Of a DNA stretch of 39,633 nt, positions 1-8,914 are shown in pieces. The translations under genes were made by a program, and so were the position numbers. Below the pieces are notes generated by a model. That model ran no database searches. It was given only the letters and a program-made list of their open reading frames with translations, and was not told the origin of the DNA. How positions within the stretch are numbered: position 1 is the first letter of the stretch; the number at the start of each line of letters is the position of its first letter. Origin of the DNA: Flammeovirgaceae bacterium UBA2371 (GTDB lineage: Bacteria > Bacteroidota > Bacteroidia > Cytophagales > Cyclobacteriaceae); assembly GCA_002345965.1 (NCBI GenBank), contig DDTF01000028.1, positions 1-39,633 of the forward strand. Direction: 5' to 3'.

Positions 1-53
1 GAATAACAATAAATTTATTTTATATTTATGACATAATCTAAATGCTTATAATT

Positions 54-590
54 ATGTCAAAAACAAACAACTTCATATTTACTGGTCTCAAGATTGTTGC
101 CTGGATCATCTTCGTTGGCTTATGCATTGAAGCCGGAGGTCTGATTGTAAATTTCTTTTTCAGTCTGTACAAGCCTGAATTTGTCCAAAATCTGTATCAA
201 AAACTGGATTTAAGCGAAATGTATCAACGAAGTAAGTGGACTTTTTTCAGCATGTATAGTTTTGTCTTGATCATCTCGATTCTGAAAGCAATTTTATTTT
301 ATGTAGTCGTCATACTGGTCACCAAAATTGATCTGCTAAAACCTTTCAACAGCTTTGTTTCAGTTCAGATTTCAAAAATTAGCTACTATACGCTAGCAAT
401 CGGACTTTTAAGTTTTCTGGCCCGGCAGACAGCCAAAAATTTACAACATCGTGATTATGCCATAGACACATTAAACCAGTATTGGGCAGACAGTCAAGCC
501 TTTATTTTAATGGCTGCAGTAATCTATGTTATTGCAACTATTTTTTCAAAGGGAGTTGAAATGCAAAATGAAAACGACTTAACTGTTTAA
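54..590 (+). CDS. DUF2975 family integral membrane protein
   Basis: A hydrophobic protein of about 178 residues with four likely membrane segments: near residues 10-35, a pair around 65-90 and 110-125, and a last one near 150-165. The size and segment layout fit the DUF2975 family. It is followed 3 bp later by a small Cro/XRE regulator, which is the usual partner of DUF2975 proteins, and this pairing is the main support for the call. Function is unknown; such pairs are generally viewed as a membrane protein with its own regulator. An in-frame start at 42 would add four residues; I prefer the ATG at 54, which gives MSKTNN. The first 41 bases are AT-rich and may hold the promoter, but the window edge prevents a firm call. 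Confidence 0.7.
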   Translation: MSKTNNFIFTGLKIVAWIIFVGLCIEAGGLIVNFFFSLYKPEFVQNLYQKLDLSEMYQRSKWTFFSMYSFVLIISILKAILFYVVVILVTKIDLLKPFNSFVSVQISKISYYTLAIGLLSFLARQTAKNLQHRDYAIDTLNQYWADSQAFILMAAVIYVIATIFSKGVEMQNENDLTV

Positions 591-593
591 GCT

Positions 594-821
594 ATGCCAA
601 TCATTGTAAACTTAGATGTGGTTATGGCGAAACGGAAAATTTCGCTGAACGAACTTTCGGAAAGAGTCGGACTGACATTATCTAACCTTTCTATTCTAAA
701 AACAGGAAAAGCAAAAGCAATACGCTTTAACACTTTAGAAGCCATTTGTAAGGCATTGGACTGCCAACCAGGCGACCTTTTGGAATATGTTATTGACAGT
801 GATGGAACAGCAAAGCAGTAG
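594..821 (+). CDS. Small XRE/Cro-family regulator (YozG-like)
   Basis: A 75-residue protein that is almost entirely one helix-turn-helix domain. The helices around residues 16-45 (NELSERVGLTLSNLSILKTG) and the following LEAICKALDCQPGDLLEY segment are typical of the YozG-like Cro/C1 group. It starts 3 bp after the DUF2975 stop, so the two are almost certainly co-transcribed. The expected role is DNA binding and autoregulation of this two-gene unit, by analogy with other DUF2975-XRE pairs; no operator was identified. The ATG at 594 and an internal Met at residue 11 are both possible starts; the first gives the usual family length. Confidence 0.85.
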   Translation: MPIIVNLDVVMAKRKISLNELSERVGLTLSNLSILKTGKAKAIRFNTLEAICKALDCQPGDLLEYVIDSDGTAKQ

Positions 822-1009
822 TTTGCAATGGTTACTTTGATAATGGCACATAAACATTACCTGCAGACTCCACATCAGCTATATGTGAGTAAATGCCTAC
901 TGTAGCAAGGGATATCAACACTTGAACCTAAAAGCAAAAAGCGTTAGATTGGGATTGTGACTTTGATGACGCGTTGCGTGCACATCTTAGTTGATAACGA
1001 ATCTAAAAA

Positions 1010-1483
1010 ATGACTAAAATGGAAAAATCACACATTTATCCGGGAGCCAACAGCATTAATTGCTATTTGAATATTAAAAACTGTAATGAAGCAATTGAAT
1101 TTTACAAAAAAGCTTTTGGAGCACAGGAAAAACTTCGCTTGCTCATGCCTGATGGTAAGATTGCTCATGCTGAAATTGAAATTGAAGGTTCATTGGTAAT
1201 GATGGGAGAAGAGAACCCTGAATGGGGAACTCGTAGTCCCATTAGTTTGGGCGGTAGTCCAATAACACTTTCCATATATGTAAAAAATGTAGATGAGGCA
1301 TTCAAACGTGCATTGGATGCTGGAGCTAAGGAAGTCATGCCAGTAAAAAATCAATTCTATGGTGACAAAACAGGTCAGGTTTTGGATCCCTTTGGATTTA
1401 AATGGCATTTAGCAACTCATATTGAAGATGTGGATCAGAAAGAAATGCAAAGCAGGATGGATCAATTATTTACAGGAAAGTAA
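1010..1483 (+). CDS. VOC family (glyoxalase/PhnB-like) protein
   Basis: A 157-residue vicinal-oxygen-chelate protein made of two beta-alpha-beta-beta-beta modules. The first module runs from about residue 15 to 75 and contains CNEAIEFYKKAFGA, then the metal-site-like segment KIAHAEIEIEG. The second runs from about 85 to 140 and ends DPFGFKWHLATH. This layout matches the PhnB-like branch of the VOC superfamily, often annotated as glyoxalase or bleomycin-resistance-like, whose substrates are mostly unknown. A second in-frame ATG at 1019 is an equally plausible start. The 188 bp before it holds no gene, and the next gene lies 134 bp downstream, so it appears monocistronic. No specific substrate can be assigned. 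Confidence 0.85.
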   Translation: MTKMEKSHIYPGANSINCYLNIKNCNEAIEFYKKAFGAQEKLRLLMPDGKIAHAEIEIEGSLVMMGEENPEWGTRSPISLGGSPITLSIYVKNVDEAFKRALDAGAKEVMPVKNQFYGDKTGQVLDPFGFKWHLATHIEDVDQKEMQSRMDQLFTGK

Positions 1484-1617
1484 ACTTAGGAGGTAGGAGA
1501 TGAGTTTCTTACTGATTCTATTTCGGTGTAGTCTGATATCTGTAGACAAATGATTGATGCCATTGTGAATAGAAAATATTAACAGGATGGAATAAAAGAG
1601 TGTAAATACAGAGAACT

Positions 1618-3537
1618 ATGAGATACAATAGAAGACTAGCCATTCTGACATTTATATTTCATTTAACTTTTACAATTCATGCCCAGCACCAAATAAGTGC
1701 GATTATGGAAGGTTTTCCTTCTGTTATGGATAAGCCCAATAAGCAAGATCACCCCAACGCTAAAGTATTAGGACCTGGTTTCTTTAACCATTTGCCACCG
1801 CTAAGGGAACAGTACTCATCAGTTGTGAATCAGTTTGTGGGTACCCATGACGGTAATCTCTATACCCGAGGTTTAAATAGTGAAACATACACATGGTCTC
1901 TTCCTCCAGAAGAGGGATTGTATTGGCATATAGACAATGTATTATGGTCTCCTAATGGACAATACATTGTGGCGAAACAAATTGATGATCGTGGCGTACC
2001 TGAAATATTACTTACTGATGATGCTGAAGTTAGCACACCTAAAAAATACAGCAGAGCAGGCCAAAGCATACCCAAACACATTTTTTATATCATAGAACAA
2101 AAGACGGGTCATCAATTAAAAATTGAACTGCAACAGGGGCTGCCCTATGTTCACGTGTTGGAGTGGAATAAAAAAGGGGATAGAATATTTATCGTTGCAG
2201 CAGACCGGTTGATGAAAGTAGTGCATCTACAAAGCGTAGATGTCAAAACCGGAAAAGTCACTACCATTCTCACAGAAAGGGCCAGTACCTATGTATTGGG
2301 ATTAGAACTATTGCAGGGATATTCTAGCGCATTACAAAACAATAATCTGGCGGTGTTTCTTGATGATAAATTCACGTGGTGGAGTGAACGGAGTGGGTAC
2401 AAGCAAATCTACCTTTACGACTATAAAGGAAATCTACTAAGACCCTTAACCAGTTTTACCGAAAATGGTATTGTAGAATACATCGACCACATTGATAAAG
2501 AAGGAGGATGGATCTACTTTCTGGCACATTCCAATTCGGCCAGACCTTATGACCTCCAGCTGTTTAAAACGAACCTAAATAAGCCGGAAATTATCAAAGT
2601 AATAGATACTCCCGGGCTGATGGAGCTACAAGTACCCAATGATAGCGACACGCTTTGGGTGCTGCGTTCTCAACTTCCCCGAACGTTGCAAATAGACAGG
2701 TACTCTTCCCAGGGAAAATATTATGATACCGCTTGGAGGGGAAATTTTTCCGATATAAGCGAAGACCATTTTAATTATGAGTATGTGACTTCAAAAGCTG
2801 CTGATAATAAAACTGAACTTCAAGCCCTTATTCTAAAGCCCACGCAGTTTGATTCTACCAAAAAATATCCGGTTGTAGAATACATTTATGGGGGCAACTT
2901 CCTCAATGTAGTTGCACATCATTTGCTTGAGCCTCAATTGTGGGAAATGAATGAATTGGCACAGGCAGGTTTCATTGCTGTGTTTATCGATGGGAGAGGA
3001 ACCCCCGGACGTGGAAAAAAATTTAGAGACTTCAGTTATGGAAAATTTGGTCAGGTAGAGCTGGAGGACCACATTGCAGTACTAAAGAAGCTTGCTCAGG
3101 ATAGATCCTATATGAATCTTGAACAACTAGGAGTTATAGGGCACAGTTGGGGGGGATATTTTGCACTTCGCGCATTGCTTGATGCGCCTGACTTTTATAA
3201 GGCAGGTCACATTAATGCGCCCGCATTGGAACCCAGTGAATTTAGGGTAGCTATTGAACCCTTCATGGGTTGCTTCCCACAAGACTGTCCTGAATTATAT
3301 AAAAAATCCAGTGTTTTGACTAAACTAGGTAAACTAAAGGCTCCCTTGATGATCGTTCATGGAACCAATGACGATGATGTGCCTATTGATGATTCTTACA
3401 AGCTTGTAAGTTTATTAGATCAACGCAATTACCAAAATTATGAATTTGTGAGCTATAAGGGGATTGATCATGTCGTGATGAGAAATCCTGAATGGTTGCC
3501 GAGTATGATAAGTTTTTTTAAAAAGCATATGAAGTGA
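1618..3537 (+). CDS. Secreted S9 family peptidase (dipeptidyl peptidase IV-like)
   Basis: A 639-residue exported serine peptidase. An N-terminal signal peptide ends near residue 23 (FTIHAQ). It is followed by a beta-propeller region of the DPP IV type, with motifs such as SPNGQYIVAKQ and QIYLYDYKGN, and a C-terminal alpha/beta-hydrolase domain from about residue 400. The catalytic triad is visible: Ser510 in GHSWGG, Asp585 in HGTNDDDV and His618 in GIDHVV. The nucleophile elbow has His where DPP IV usually has Trp (GWSYGG). It probably trims peptides in the periplasm. The gene is followed 73 bp later by an amidohydrolase of the imidazolonepropionase/prolidase-like group, which would suit a peptide-use role. 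Exact specificity cannot be read from sequence. Confidence 0.88.
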   Translation: MRYNRRLAILTFIFHLTFTIHAQHQISAIMEGFPSVMDKPNKQDHPNAKVLGPGFFNHLPPLREQYSSVVNQFVGTHDGNLYTRGLNSETYTWSLPPEEGLYWHIDNVLWSPNGQYIVAKQIDDRGVPEILLTDDAEVSTPKKYSRAGQSIPKHIFYIIEQKTGHQLKIELQQGLPYVHVLEWNKKGDRIFIVAADRLMKVVHLQSVDVKTGKVTTILTERASTYVLGLELLQGYSSALQNNNLAVFLDDKFTWWSERSGYKQIYLYDYKGNLLRPLTSFTENGIVEYIDHIDKEGGWIYFLAHSNSARPYDLQLFKTNLNKPEIIKVIDTPGLMELQVPNDSDTLWVLRSQLPRTLQIDRYSSQGKYYDTAWRGNFSDISEDHFNYEYVTSKAADNKTELQALILKPTQFDSTKKYPVVEYIYGGNFLNVVAHHLLEPQLWEMNELAQAGFIAVFIDGRGTPGRGKKFRDFSYGKFGQVELEDHIAVLKKLAQDRSYMNLEQLGVIGHSWGGYFALRALLDAPDFYKAGHINAPALEPSEFRVAIEPFMGCFPQDCPELYKKSSVLTKLGKLKAPLMIVHGTNDDDVPIDDSYKLVSLLDQRNYQNYEFVSYKGIDHVVMRNPEWLPSMISFFKKHMK

Positions 3538-3610
3538 CCCATATGTGAAGGTAACAGGCTTAAAGCCTGGCAGAAAGCTTAATATTTATGAACGTTAATG
3601 ATAATTAGTG

Positions 3611-5044
3611 ATGAAAATTTTAAAAAGGATTTTTAAGGTTAGCATAGTGCTCATTGGATTGATAATCATAATTGCCCTGATCCTGCTTGGGGTTGATGCA
3701 CAGAAAACAAACTATTTGAAACTCAGTAAGAAGGATCCTACAAATAAAGGTTCCTATGTGATTAAAAATGTAAATATTATCCCTATGAATACAGATACCA
3801 TTTTAGTAGACAAAATGGTGTACATCAAAGAAGGGATCATTGAAAAGATTGCTGATAATATTGAGGTGAGTGGCGTTGAAGTGCTTGACGCAGAAAACAA
3901 ATACCTGGCTCCAGGCCTGATAGACATGCACGTTCATACATGGGATAGATATGAACTTGGTCTCTATCTATCCAATGGCGTTACGGCAGTACGAAATTTG
4001 TGGGGAATGCCAATGCATTTAAGAATGAAAGAAGCCGTCAATAATGACGTGATTGTATCACCTGCCTTCTTTACTACAGGTCCTAAACTAACAGGCCCTG
4101 AGTTTATTGGTGACGACAATTTGCAGTTAACCAGTTCCAATGAAGCGAAGGAGAAAGTGATTGCCTACAAAGAAAGGGGCTACGACTTTATTAAAACCTA
4201 TTACGGTTTAACCGAAGAGCTATTCGATGCCATTATAGAACAAGCCAGGGTTTCAAAAATGGATATTGTTGCCCATCCTTCACAAAAAGTACCTTACACC
4301 TATCATTTAAATCCTCAAATAAAATCCATTGAACATGTAGAGGACGTTGTTCAGCAACCACTGAACTATAAGTTGGACACTTTAAAACTAAACGAGGTAG
4401 TTGATGATTTTGCAAAATCAAAGCACAACTTTTTTTGCCCGACATTGACAGTTTATTACAACATTTTTCAGATGCTTGTTGATGATAATATTTTAGAGTC
4501 TGAGCAACTGCAATTCATGAATCCACTGATCAAAATGGTTGACAGTAAGGCTCAGTTTGACAGGTGGCACAACACCAAGTTGAGAGATGCTACTATTGTT
4601 GAGGCAGTAAAAGCACAACATGATTTTCATTTGATCATCGTTAAAAAACTTCATGATGCAGGTGTTCCTATTATTTGTGGTACCGATGCAGGAATTGGTA
4701 TAACTATTCCAGGGTTCTCAATTCATCAGGAACTTGCCTTTTATAAAGAAGCCGGACTTTCCAATTATGAAGTACTTAAAACCGCCACCGTGAATGCGTC
4801 AAAAACGCATACTGTTATGAATAACATGGGAACCATTGAAGAAGGTAAAGTGGCAAATCTGATTGTAGTGGAATCCAATCCACTTCTGGAATTGTCCACA
4901 CTGCAAAATCCCTCAATTGTTTTTGTAAAGGGGCAAATGCTCAATAGAGCGCATCTCGATTCTTTCAAAGAAAAGGCCATGAATCGTAAAAACTTAATGG
5001 CCTCTGCTTTCAGGTATGCTGAAAATTTGATAATTGAAAAATAG
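3611..5044 (+). CDS. Membrane-anchored amidohydrolase (imidazolonepropionase/prolidase-like)
   Basis: A protein of 477 residues with one N-terminal membrane segment (about residues 10-30) and an amidohydrolase barrel facing the periplasm. Metal-binding features are visible: HxH at His107 and His109 in IDMHVHTWD, His222 in VAHPSQ, His242 in SIEHVED and Asp359 in ICGTDAG. The closing segment GTIEEGKVANLIVVESNP is characteristic of the imidazolonepropionase-like amidohydrolases, which include peptidases acting on Xaa-Pro or Xaa-Lys/Arg dipeptides. With an S9 peptidase directly upstream, a dipeptidase role is a reasonable inference, but the substrate is not known. A GTG at 3608 immediately precedes the ATG at 3611; I chose ATG. 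Confidence 0.85.
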   Translation: MKILKRIFKVSIVLIGLIIIIALILLGVDAQKTNYLKLSKKDPTNKGSYVIKNVNIIPMNTDTILVDKMVYIKEGIIEKIADNIEVSGVEVLDAENKYLAPGLIDMHVHTWDRYELGLYLSNGVTAVRNLWGMPMHLRMKEAVNNDVIVSPAFFTTGPKLTGPEFIGDDNLQLTSSNEAKEKVIAYKERGYDFIKTYYGLTEELFDAIIEQARVSKMDIVAHPSQKVPYTYHLNPQIKSIEHVEDVVQQPLNYKLDTLKLNEVVDDFAKSKHNFFCPTLTVYYNIFQMLVDDNILESEQLQFMNPLIKMVDSKAQFDRWHNTKLRDATIVEAVKAQHDFHLIIVKKLHDAGVPIICGTDAGIGITIPGFSIHQELAFYKEAGLSNYEVLKTATVNASKTHTVMNNMGTIEEGKVANLIVVESNPLLELSTLQNPSIVFVKGQMLNRAHLDSFKEKAMNRKNLMASAFRYAENLIIEK

Positions 5045-5172
5045 GGTACCTTGACCATAGACTGGGCAAGCATTGTTTATCACCAATCACACCTGGTTAA
5101 CTCAAAGGAATTTCCAATGAAAACCTTATTTTTATACTGCATTTAAATTCAGGCTATTAAATAGCTATTACT

Positions 5173-5421
5173 ATGAGTAAAAACACAATCATTGCTGTCT
5201 TTATTATCATTTCATTGTCCAGCACCATATACGCCATTTATCAGCAAAAGGAAGCGAAGCGGCTGGAATCTATGGCTGTAGCCAATGCAGAAATGGCACG
5301 TCAAGCTATGGCCGAAGCTGACGCCCAAAGAATAGAAGCGGAAAAACAAAGTATGATTGCGATGGAAGCCATGACCAAAATAGAAATGCAATTGAAATTA
5401 GCTTTGGAGAAATGTAAGTAG
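5173..5421 (+). CDS. Small single-pass membrane protein with coiled coil
   Basis: An 82-residue protein with one N-terminal membrane segment (about residues 5-23). It is followed by a charged, Ala- and Met-rich helix with heptad-like spacing through residues 28-80, including segments such as MARQAMAEADAQRIEAEKQ. It is not recognised as a named family. The helix is probably a coiled coil on one side of the membrane. The ATG at 5173 sits after an AT-rich leader with no clear Shine-Dalgarno. The gene stands alone: 128 bp from the amidohydrolase upstream and about 490 bp from the next gene downstream. Length, start codon and composition suggest a real gene, but no function can be offered. Confidence 0.6.
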   Translation: MSKNTIIAVFIIISLSSTIYAIYQQKEAKRLESMAVANAEMARQAMAEADAQRIEAEKQSMIAMEAMTKIEMQLKLALEKCK

Positions 5422-5913
5422 GTGTTTGAAGTCACTTCCATTAATCATTGGAATTCATTTTACATGCACATGGAGAATTTGAGTAAGTGGATGGTTGGGG
5501 AACTTCGATTGTAGAAAATTATTGACAAAGCCATTTTAAAAATGATTCAATTCAAAGTTACGCTCATGCAGGCGTTAATATTTTTGATAATACGATTCAT
5601 GTGAAATTCCCAAGAGATTGTGTAGTGTTTTTGAGGGGCTGGCTCAGAATACAGTGAATTCAGGTTTTGCGACCTGACGAAAAACAACCTTTCTTGTGCG
5701 ACCTAAAAGCCCATCAAATGAAAAGGGCAGATTACCAAAGTGCACCTCGCTCTTGTGCAGTGGAGAGTAAGCAGTAGTGTAGATGGCAGTATAGACCGGG
5801 TGCTGTTCAAAAATTACGAAATAGAGAGTTCGCATTAGGAAAGGCAAAAAAATCTGTTAATTTGGATGTAATTCCCAATGTTTTGGGCAGACTATTCAAT
5901 CAACCAAAGATAG
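5422..5913. other. Gene-free stretch of 492 bp
   Basis: No convincing coding region is present on either strand. A 67-codon minus-strand open frame (5644-5847) has no recognisable domain. A short plus-strand frame near 5840-5950 has no start and no family resemblance. Interrupted short frames on the plus strand could be remnants of a decayed gene, but I cannot identify the ancestor. I see no terminator, tRNA or clear repeat in it. The promoter for the membrane protein at 5914 presumably lies in the last 100 bp. Confidence 0.5.
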
Positions 5914-6336
5914 ATGTCAGGATCAGTTGCGCCAGGTCTAGGTATATTTATTAAAGTCTTTATTGTTATATCGATATTCCTTGGGATAGCCTATTTAGCA
6001 GTGCTACTAAGACTATCATTATATGATAGCCGCTCCGTATTCTGGAGAATTGTATTCGGAGCAATGACGCCTGGTATAATCATTATAAGCCTTATCTTTT
6101 CAAATGTAACAGGTAATAAAACCGTCAATTTATTATCCGTTCTATTACTTTTCCTTATTAATTTGATATATCTATTCGCACCCTTCAATACTCATTTGGC
6201 CATGTTAATGTATAATGGTGACAAAAAAATCATTGTCACCATGTTAAGAGTATTAATTTCCATTTCAACATCATTATTTATTTTAGCGGGATTGGCCGGT
6301 GTGACGTATTGGATACTAAAGATTTTGAAATTGTAA
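5914..6336 (+). CDS. Hypothetical membrane protein with four membrane segments
   Basis: A 140-residue, strongly hydrophobic protein with four predicted membrane segments: about residues 9-32, 44-62, 70-90 and 110-135. Short polar loops separate them, such as LSLYDSRSVFWR and YNGDKK. No family is recognised and no catalytic motif is visible. It lies alone on the plus strand and converges with the ABC-F gene 173 bp downstream. The regular membrane topology and a clean ATG start support a real gene rather than a chance frame. Function is unknown. Confidence 0.6.
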   Translation: MSGSVAPGLGIFIKVFIVISIFLGIAYLAVLLRLSLYDSRSVFWRIVFGAMTPGIIIISLIFSNVTGNKTVNLLSVLLLFLINLIYLFAPFNTHLAMLMYNGDKKIIVTMLRVLISISTSLFILAGLAGVTYWILKILKL

Positions 6337-6509
6337 AATAACTTACTCGAGATATAGTGAAGTCTTCTAAACCTTTGTTGGTGTTCTTGACCAGCAATGA
6401 GCTGTTTAAAATTGCGTGATACACAGGGAGATTGATAGACGCCATCGCACCCTTCATCGCTTCAGTTCATAATGACGGTATTGGCGTCACTCAAGACTCA
6501 AGACTAATT

Positions 6510-8129
6510 TTAAGCGTAAAGCACCACCTTCTGTTCAGCAACCTTGTCGCTGGAGATATACTCGTCATAGGTCATCAGCTTGTCGATGTTCCCATTGGGG
6601 GTAAGCTCTACAATACGAGTAGCAATGGTTTGTGTAAACGTATGATCATGAGAGGTGAACAACACGGTGCCCGGGAAATCTTGTAAAGCATTGTTAAACG
6701 CTTGAATGGATTCCAGGTCAAGGTGGTTGGTAGGCTCATCCAAAATCAATAGGTTGGCTCCTTGCAACATCACACGCGAAACCATGCAGCGTACTTTTTC
6801 TCCTCCAGAGAGTACATTACATTTTTTAAATACTTCTTCACCTGAAAACAACATCTTGCCTAAGAAGCCACGGATGTATACTTCATCTTTATCCTCTTCA
6901 GAGTACTGGCGCAACCAGTCAATCAGGTTGTCGTCAGATTGGAAATACTTTTCATTGTCGTTGGGCAGGTAAGCAGAGGTGATGGTCTGACCAAATTTAT
7001 AACTTCCAGATTGTGCCTGTGCTTCTCCTGCAAGAATTCTAAAAAGTGTAGTGATGGCCAAACTGTCTTTGCTGAGGAAAGCAATCTTGTCGCCTTTGTT
7101 TACATACAAGTCAAGGTTTTTAAACAAGGTGCGTCCATCTTCTGCTTGTGCCGTAAGTCCTTCAATGTGTAATATCTGATCGCCAGCTGTGCGTTTCTGC
7201 TGGAAAATTATGGCAGGATATCTTCGGTTGGAAGGTTGGATGTCATCGATGCTGATTTTCTCCAGCAACTTCCTGCGACTGGTAGCTTGTCTTGATTTGG
7301 AAGCGTTGGCACTAAAGCGTGCAATGAACTCCTGAAGTTCTTTCTTCTTTTCCTCTGCTTTTTTGTTGGAGCTGGCTCGTTGCGTTAACGCCAATTGGCT
7401 CGACTCGTACCAGAAAGAATAGTTACCTGTATAAAGTTTAATGGCTTTGAAATCGATGTCTACAATGTGGGTACATACTGTATCCAGAAAGTGACGATCG
7501 TGGGATACCACAATCACTGTATTTTTAAATTCCAGCAGGAAATCCTCCAGCCAGCTTATCGTATGAATGTCAAGGTCGTTGGTGGGCTCATCCAGGATCA
7601 GAATATCGGGGTTACCAAAGATGGCTTGTGCCAGTAACACACGCACTTTTTGATTACCGCTTAAGTCTTTCATCAGGTTGAAGTGTACACTTTCATCGAT
7701 GCCCAACCCACTCAAAAGGGCAGCTGCATCAGACTGAGCGTTCCAGCCATCCATTTCTGCAAACTCTGCTTCCAGCTCGGAGGCCCGTACACCATCCGCT
7801 TCTGAGAAGTCGGGCTTCTCATAAATGGCGTCTTTCTCCTTCATTATGCTCCATAACTTGGTGTGCCCCATGATAACGGTATCCAATACGGGCACTTCGT
7901 CAAATTCAAAGTGATTCTGACGCAATACAGCCATCCTTTTGCCTGGGTCAATGCTTACATGTCCTGCATTCGGATCGATGTCTCCAGCAAGAATTTTGAG
8001 GAAGGTGGACTTACCCGCTCCGTTGGCACCAATCACACCATAGCAGTTTCCGCCTACAAATTTGATGTTGACCTGGTCGAAAAGGACTCTCTTGCCGAAT
8101 TGAAGCGTGAGGTTACTGGTTGCAATCAT
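6510..8129 (-). CDS. ABC-F family ATPase (YbiT-like)
   Basis: A soluble tandem-ATPase protein of about 539 residues; it has no membrane segments, so it belongs to the ABC-F group of ribosome-associated factors rather than to transporters. The first domain has Walker A (GANGAGKS, about residues 34-41), signature LSGNQ and Walker B (LILDEPTNDLD). A charged linker rich in Lys/Arg (near residues 255-310) follows. The second domain keeps LSGGE and LILDEPTNHLD, but its Walker A position reads LSKDSLAIT, with no GxxGxGK(S/T). Overall order and N-terminus (MIATSNLTLQFG) resemble YbiT. I chose the ATG at 8129; an upstream Met at 8153 adds eight residues not typical of the family. It diverges from the MarR gene. 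Confidence 0.9.
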   Translation of the reverse strand: MIATSNLTLQFGKRVLFDQVNIKFVGGNCYGVIGANGAGKSTFLKILAGDIDPNAGHVSIDPGKRMAVLRQNHFEFDEVPVLDTVIMGHTKLWSIMKEKDAIYEKPDFSEADGVRASELEAEFAEMDGWNAQSDAAALLSGLGIDESVHFNLMKDLSGNQKVRVLLAQAIFGNPDILILDEPTNDLDIHTISWLEDFLLEFKNTVIVVSHDRHFLDTVCTHIVDIDFKAIKLYTGNYSFWYESSQLALTQRASSNKKAEEKKKELQEFIARFSANASKSRQATSRRKLLEKISIDDIQPSNRRYPAIIFQQKRTAGDQILHIEGLTAQAEDGRTLFKNLDLYVNKGDKIAFLSKDSLAITTLFRILAGEAQAQSGSYKFGQTITSAYLPNDNEKYFQSDDNLIDWLRQYSEEDKDEVYIRGFLGKMLFSGEEVFKKCNVLSGGEKVRCMVSRVMLQGANLLILDEPTNHLDLESIQAFNNALQDFPGTVLFTSHDHTFTQTIATRIVELTPNGNIDKLMTYDEYISSDKVAEQKVVLYA

Positions 8130-8281
8130 ACACTTTTGAAAATGAAGCCGCAAAGGTAAGCATTATCGTGCGCTTTAAACACAGGAACCTCCAAATTGAT
8201 CTTAGGGATGCCTTTGACTGGAATGGAAGCAGATTTGGATAATTAGCCCTTCCTTCCTTCTTTGCATCAAATACGTGCAGG

Positions 8282-8779
8282 ATGGAGACACTTGATATCT
8301 TGGTGGATATCCGAAAAATAGTCAGGTCAATCAATCTGGAATCCAAGCGGGTGCAGAAGGAGTTTGGCATCAGCATTCCTCAATTGCTATGTCTTGGTCA
8401 CATCGAAAGGGCAGAAGGGAAGGCCACTACCCATGGCGAGCTGATGAAGCTGCTAAGCCTCAACTCCAGCACCGTTACAGGTATCATCAATAGGCTTGAA
8501 AAGCGGGAATGTGTCAAAAGACTTCCAAAATCAGGCGATAAGCGGATAACTTACATTGGTATTACGCCCAAAGGCAGTGAGGTGGTTATGAAATCTCCTG
8601 ACATCCTCCATGACCAATTGGTGGCCAAAATCAAGGGATTGCCACCAGCTACGCAACAAAAAATCAAAGAGTCACTCACCATCATCGTTCAGGCCATGGA
8701 AATTGAGGACATGGAAGCAGCGCCACTGATTGCACTCAATGAGCCTATAGAGCCCTTAAAACCGTCATCTGAGGTATAG
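8282..8779 (+). CDS. MarR family transcriptional regulator
   Basis: A 165-residue winged-helix protein with the MarR layout. Dimerisation helices come first (about residues 1-40), then a DNA-binding domain (about residues 50-105) with HGELMKLLSLNSSTVTGIINRLE followed by the wing GDKRITYIGITPKG. A C-terminal helix and a Pro/Glu-rich tail complete it. It is encoded just upstream of the lysine 2,3-aminomutase operon on the same strand, 135 bp away. The perfect palindrome in that gap (8826-8843) makes it the obvious candidate regulator of the operon. MarR proteins usually repress and are released by a small ligand or by a change in conditions; the signal here is unknown, but osmotic or lysine-related control would fit. 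A possible -33 TTTG (8234-8237) lies upstream. Confidence 0.88.
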   Translation: METLDILVDIRKIVRSINLESKRVQKEFGISIPQLLCLGHIERAEGKATTHGELMKLLSLNSSTVTGIINRLEKRECVKRLPKSGDKRITYIGITPKGSEVVMKSPDILHDQLVAKIKGLPPATQQKIKESLTIIVQAMEIEDMEAAPLIALNEPIEPLKPSSEV

Positions 8780-8819
8780 TTTCAAATAAAACCTTGAATT
8801 TAGCCTAAATAGCCCTAAA

Positions 8820-8849
8820 TTTGCATATGTTCTATAGAACATAAATTGG
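8820..8849 (+). promoter_or_regulatory. Candidate promoter of the ablA-symporter-ablB operon
   Basis: TTTG at 8820-8823 is followed after 18 nt by TAAATTGG at 8842-8849, one mismatch from the Bacteroidota -7 consensus TAnnTTTG. Spacing and both motifs fit the sigma-A promoter type of this phylum. It lies 66 bp before the aminomutase start. No transcript data are available. Confidence 0.5.
8826..8843. promoter_or_regulatory. Perfect 18-bp palindrome, candidate MarR operator
   Basis: TATGTTCTATAGAACATA reads the same on both strands. It fills the spacer between the predicted -33 and -7 elements and just overlaps the -7. Length and symmetry suit a MarR dimer, and the MarR gene ends about 46 bp upstream. 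Binding there would block RNA polymerase, so repression is the natural inference. Confidence 0.6.
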
Positions 8850-8914
8850 ATTCAAGGCATAACCGCCTTTCCGAGTATAAGAATTAGAATTGTTTTAAGT
8901 ACACCCAATTAGTC

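Noticed and set aside
822..1009. GTTAGAT-like word resembling an integron attC end
   Set aside because: No matching partner site (RYYYAAC) with the right spacing was found, and no integrase is present.
1488..1553. AGGAGG followed by a 17-codon frame at ATG 1500
   Set aside because: The frame is very short, has no coupling to neighbours and no distinctive composition.
3555..3569. CAGGCT-TAA-AGCCTG hairpin between the S9 peptidase and amidohydrolase
   Set aside because: The loop is only 3 nt and there is no T-tract, so a terminator call is not supported.
5644..5847. 67-codon minus-strand frame in the gene-free stretch
   Set aside because: No recognisable domain, no neighbours and no visible start signal.
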